From Sandaracinaceae bacterium (GTDB lineage Bacteria; Myxococcota_A; Polyangia; Polyangiales; Houyiibacteriaceae): a stretch of 64,000 nucleotides of DNA. Below, piece after piece: positions 62,008 through 64,000 of the stretch (the stretch's first letter is position 1; each line of letters opens with the position of its first letter). A program made the translations under genes and the position numbers. The stretch lies in contig JACKEI010000004.1 of the NCBI GenBank assembly GCA_020633075.1, forward strand, positions 186,001 to 250,000. The letters run 5' to 3'. The notes below the pieces were generated by a model. The model was not told the DNA's origin and made no database searches. It worked only from the letters and a program-made list of their open reading frames with translations.

Positions 62008-62508
62008 TCAGGCCCCGGCCGCGCGCTCCGCCAGCATCTCGGCCGCCAGCGCCGCCGCCTGGTTGTACGACTCCTCCACGCTCTCCAGCAGCTTGGCCTC
62101 CATCTGCTTGCCGACGATGGGCACCTTGACCACCAGCTCCCCCTCGATGACGCGCTCGCAGCCCGTCGCCGTGGCACGCACCGTGGTGGTGCCGCTGCCT
62201 TGGAACTTGCTGGCGAGCACCATCGGGATGATGGTCCACGCGAGCGTGGTGGACCCGGCGGCGCGCCGAGACTCCTGCTCGTAGCGGATGCGGTCCGCGC
62301 CGATGGCCTTGGCCATCACCGCGGGGATCTCCTTGTTGGCCGTGACCCGGAAGCGTACGTACGACCCGCTCTCGTCTTCCTTGCGCTCGAGCACTTCGCG
62401 CACGACCCCCGTGCGCGCGCTCATGCGCTCGTCGAAGCTAGGGTCATCGAGCACCGACAGGAGCTCCGCGGGGGAGCAGGCGAAGACGTGGGACATGGAG
62501 AGTCGCAT
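62008..62508 (-). CDS. DUF2505 protein
   Basis: 166 residues. RLSMSHVFACSPAELLSVLD, the paired blocks ASKFQGSGTTTVRATATG and EGELVVKVPIVGKQMEAKLL, and a C-terminal helix match the DUF2505 family, a START/SRPBCC-like fold of unknown function. No signal peptide is seen. It converges with the phosphodiesterase gene, with 7 bp between stops. Confidence 0.85.
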   Translation of the reverse strand: MRLSMSHVFACSPAELLSVLDDPSFDERMSARTGVVREVLERKEDESGSYVRFRVTANKEIPAVMAKAIGADRIRYEQESRRAAGSTTLAWTIIPMVLASKFQGSGTTTVRATATGCERVIEGELVVKVPIVGKQMEAKLLESVEESYNQAAALAAEMLAERAAGA

Positions 62509-62685
62509 CGAGGGGGGTGATAGCAGATTGGGAACTTCTGCGCCGCGTCCGTGTCCAGACCCAATGCGTGCTCCGCTGCGCGTGTTCAACCCGCCTAGAC
62601 CCACATCCTGATACCCTCGCTCCCGTCCCCGCCCGTTCCCGGGCGACTTGGGGGGACCACCCGACCTGCTCCCAGGAGAAGCTTG

Positions 62686-64000
62686 ATGCGATCCTCTGAC
62701 CGAACGCCGTCCTCACGTGTGTTGCGCGCCCTGTCCACCCTGACGGCCCTCGCGCTCACCGCGCTCGCGCTGCCCGTCCACGTCGCACGGGCCGACCAGC
62801 AAGGCGGCTGGGAGCTGATGCTCACCGGGCGTCTCGACGCGCGCTTCGGCGAGCCCCTGCGTCTCTCTGGAGTCGCGTACAGCGTCGCCGGGCTGGACGA
62901 CCTCCGGCCCGCCGCCGGTCCCGTGGAGGCCGAGCTCCGGCACTACGACAGCGACTCCCGCTCATGGTCGATCATCGAGCGCGCGACGGCCGTGGCCGAC
63001 CGTGATGGACGCTTCGCCCTCGACGTGCCGACACCCACCCACTCGGCGAACAACCTCCAGCTGCGCATCCGCGTCGGAGGCCAGGTGGGTCGCTGGTTCG
63101 AGTACGGCGTGCGTCTTCAGCAGGCGCAGCGGGTCGACCTGCTCACCGACCGCAACCTCTACCAAGCCGGCGAGACCGTGCACGTCCTCGCGCTCGTGCG
63201 CAACGCCACGACGGGCGCCCCGGCCGCGAACGCCGGCGTCGCCTTCACCATCAACGACCCCAGCGGTCGCGCGCTGCTGGAGAGGCGCGTCACGGCCGAC
63301 GCGAGCGGCTCGGTGGCGATCGACCTGCCGCTCCCGACGTCGGCCAACAGCGGTGGCTATCGGATCGTGGCGCAGGTCACGCTACCGCAGGGGGAGGCCG
63401 TCTCGGGCTCACACTCCTTCCAGGTGGGCCGTCGCACGGTGGAGCGCCTGCTGGCCGAGCTGACCCTCGACCAGCGCGTGGTGCGACCGCGCCAGCGCGT
63501 GACCGGTCGCGTGGCCGTCCACACGCCCAGCGGCGCCCCGGTGGTGGGGGCGGCGGTGGCCATCAGCCAGGCGCGCGGCGAGTCTGTGCAGGCCGTCACC
63601 GACGACACGGGCATCGCGGTCTTCGAGCTGGCCGCGCCGAGCTACCTCTCGGGTGACGTCGCGACCACCGAGGTCACCGCCCGCATCACCCACCCCGGCC
63701 ACGGCGCCCTGCACATCGGCGGCAGCTACGTGCTCGCCCGCACGCGCTTTCAGGTCGAGGTCCACGCGGCCTCGGGCGGCGTCGTCCCCGGCGTGCCGAC
63801 CTTCGCCTACCTGCGCGTCAGCGACCCCTTGCGTGAGCCCGCGCCCGCCGGCACCACCGTGGTGGTCAGCGGCCCAGCCGTGCGCGCTGGGCGACACAGC
63901 GCCACGACCGACGCCCACGGCCTGATCGAGGTCCCCATCGAGCTCGCCCTGGCCGACGTCGCCCCCATCCAGACGGGGGGGTACAACTGCCCGAGCGGGC
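62686..64000 (+). CDS. Alpha-2-macroglobulin-like protein, N-terminal part (3' end outside window)
   Basis: At least 438 residues. A signal peptide (LRALSTLTALALTALALPVH, then VARA) is followed by repeated macroglobulin-type beta domains; LTDRNLYQAGETVHVLALVR is the MG2 signature and later domains follow the same pattern (ELTLDQRVVRPRQRVTGRVA). The thioester and bait regions would lie beyond the window. Bacterial relatives are envelope protease traps, often next to a PbpC-like gene. AGGAG before ATG 62686 is a good ribosome site. Confidence 0.83.
   Translation, partial: MRSSDRTPSSRVLRALSTLTALALTALALPVHVARADQQGGWELMLTGRLDARFGEPLRLSGVAYSVAGLDDLRPAAGPVEAELRHYDSDSRSWSIIERATAVADRDGRFALDVPTPTHSANNLQLRIRVGGQVGRWFEYGVRLQQAQRVDLLTDRNLYQAGETVHVLALVRNATTGAPAANAGVAFTINDPSGRALLERRVTADASGSVAIDLPLPTSANSGGYRIVAQVTLPQGEAVSGSHSFQVGRRTVERLLAELTLDQRVVRPRQRVTGRVAVHTPSGAPVVGAAVAISQARGESVQAVTDDTGIAVFELAAPSYLSGDVATTEVTARITHPGHGALHIGGSYVLARTRFQVEVHAASGGVVPGVPTFAYLRVSDPLREPAPAGTTVVVSGPAVRAGRHSATTDAHGLIEVPIELALADVAPIQTGGYNCPSG

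Overview
The window is very GC-rich DNA (about 70 % by eye) from what looks like a myxobacterium, most likely of the Polyangiales/Sandaracinaceae type. This is inferred from several signs: two Hanks-type Ser/Thr kinases (one with a PEGA domain), TPR and PEGA-like exported proteins, a MYXO-CTERM sorting tail on a secreted phospholipase-like protein, an imuA-imuB-dnaE2 mutagenesis cassette with a Myxococcus-like LexA box, many TetR regulators, and an alpha-2-macroglobulin-like protein. I see about 58 protein genes and one tRNA, and no insertion sequence, prophage or CRISPR array.

Region 1-16 kb is accessory metabolism under local regulators. A metallo-beta-lactamase/SCP2/sulfotransferase fusion runs off the left edge. 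It follows a tetR gene, and a palindromic operator sits over the tetR stop codon inside a probably leaderless promoter. Divergent from it is a secreted GH31 glycosidase. Next come a cytochrome P450 divergent from another tetR across a 40-bp nested palindrome, a large TPR protein, an ACT-like protein, a third TetR, a lipoprotein, and a four-gene overlapping operon: GntR regulator, small partner protein, GMC oxidoreductase, unknown protein.

Region 16-31 kb holds exported TPR and lipoprotein genes, a small ANL-like protein, a membrane Ser/Thr kinase, a patatin phospholipase, a penicillin-binding-protein-like protein that has lost its catalytic motifs, a ferredoxin/metallo-beta-lactamase fusion, a tautomerase, an amino-acid/ethanolamine-type permease coupled to an unknown 523-residue protein, a fourth TetR, a PPi-type phosphofructokinase, a cytochrome c and ribosomal protein bS21.

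Region 31-44 kb is mainly housekeeping: an aldehyde dehydrogenase, serC, a membrane/SRPBCC protein, tRNA-Ala(CGC), bioF-bioD, a DnaJ-class protein, uppS-cdsA and a nitrobindin-like protein. Two long gaps stand out. The gap at 31.5-32.3 kb holds a large imperfect hairpin and a GACTC-rich repeat island. The 1.56-kb gap at 39.6-41.2 kb holds two perfect 14-bp parS palindromes and two further islands of the same repeat in opposite orientations. The parS pair suggests the window lies in the ParB-bound, origin-proximal part of the chromosome. This is the most unusual structure in the window.

Region 44-64 kb starts with the SOS mutagenesis cassette, with the LexA-like box lying exactly in the promoter spacer. 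It continues with a DegT aminotransferase, an orphan ABC ATPase, rhodanese, mobA, secreted proteins and a tight six-gene unit: Ser/Thr kinase with PEGA, LysM protein, two glycosyltransferases, a Crp/Fnr regulator and a cyclic-nucleotide-phosphodiesterase-like hydrolase. The unit looks like envelope sensing coupled to glycan synthesis and cyclic-nucleotide signalling. A DUF2505 protein and the start of an alpha-2-macroglobulin-like gene close the window.
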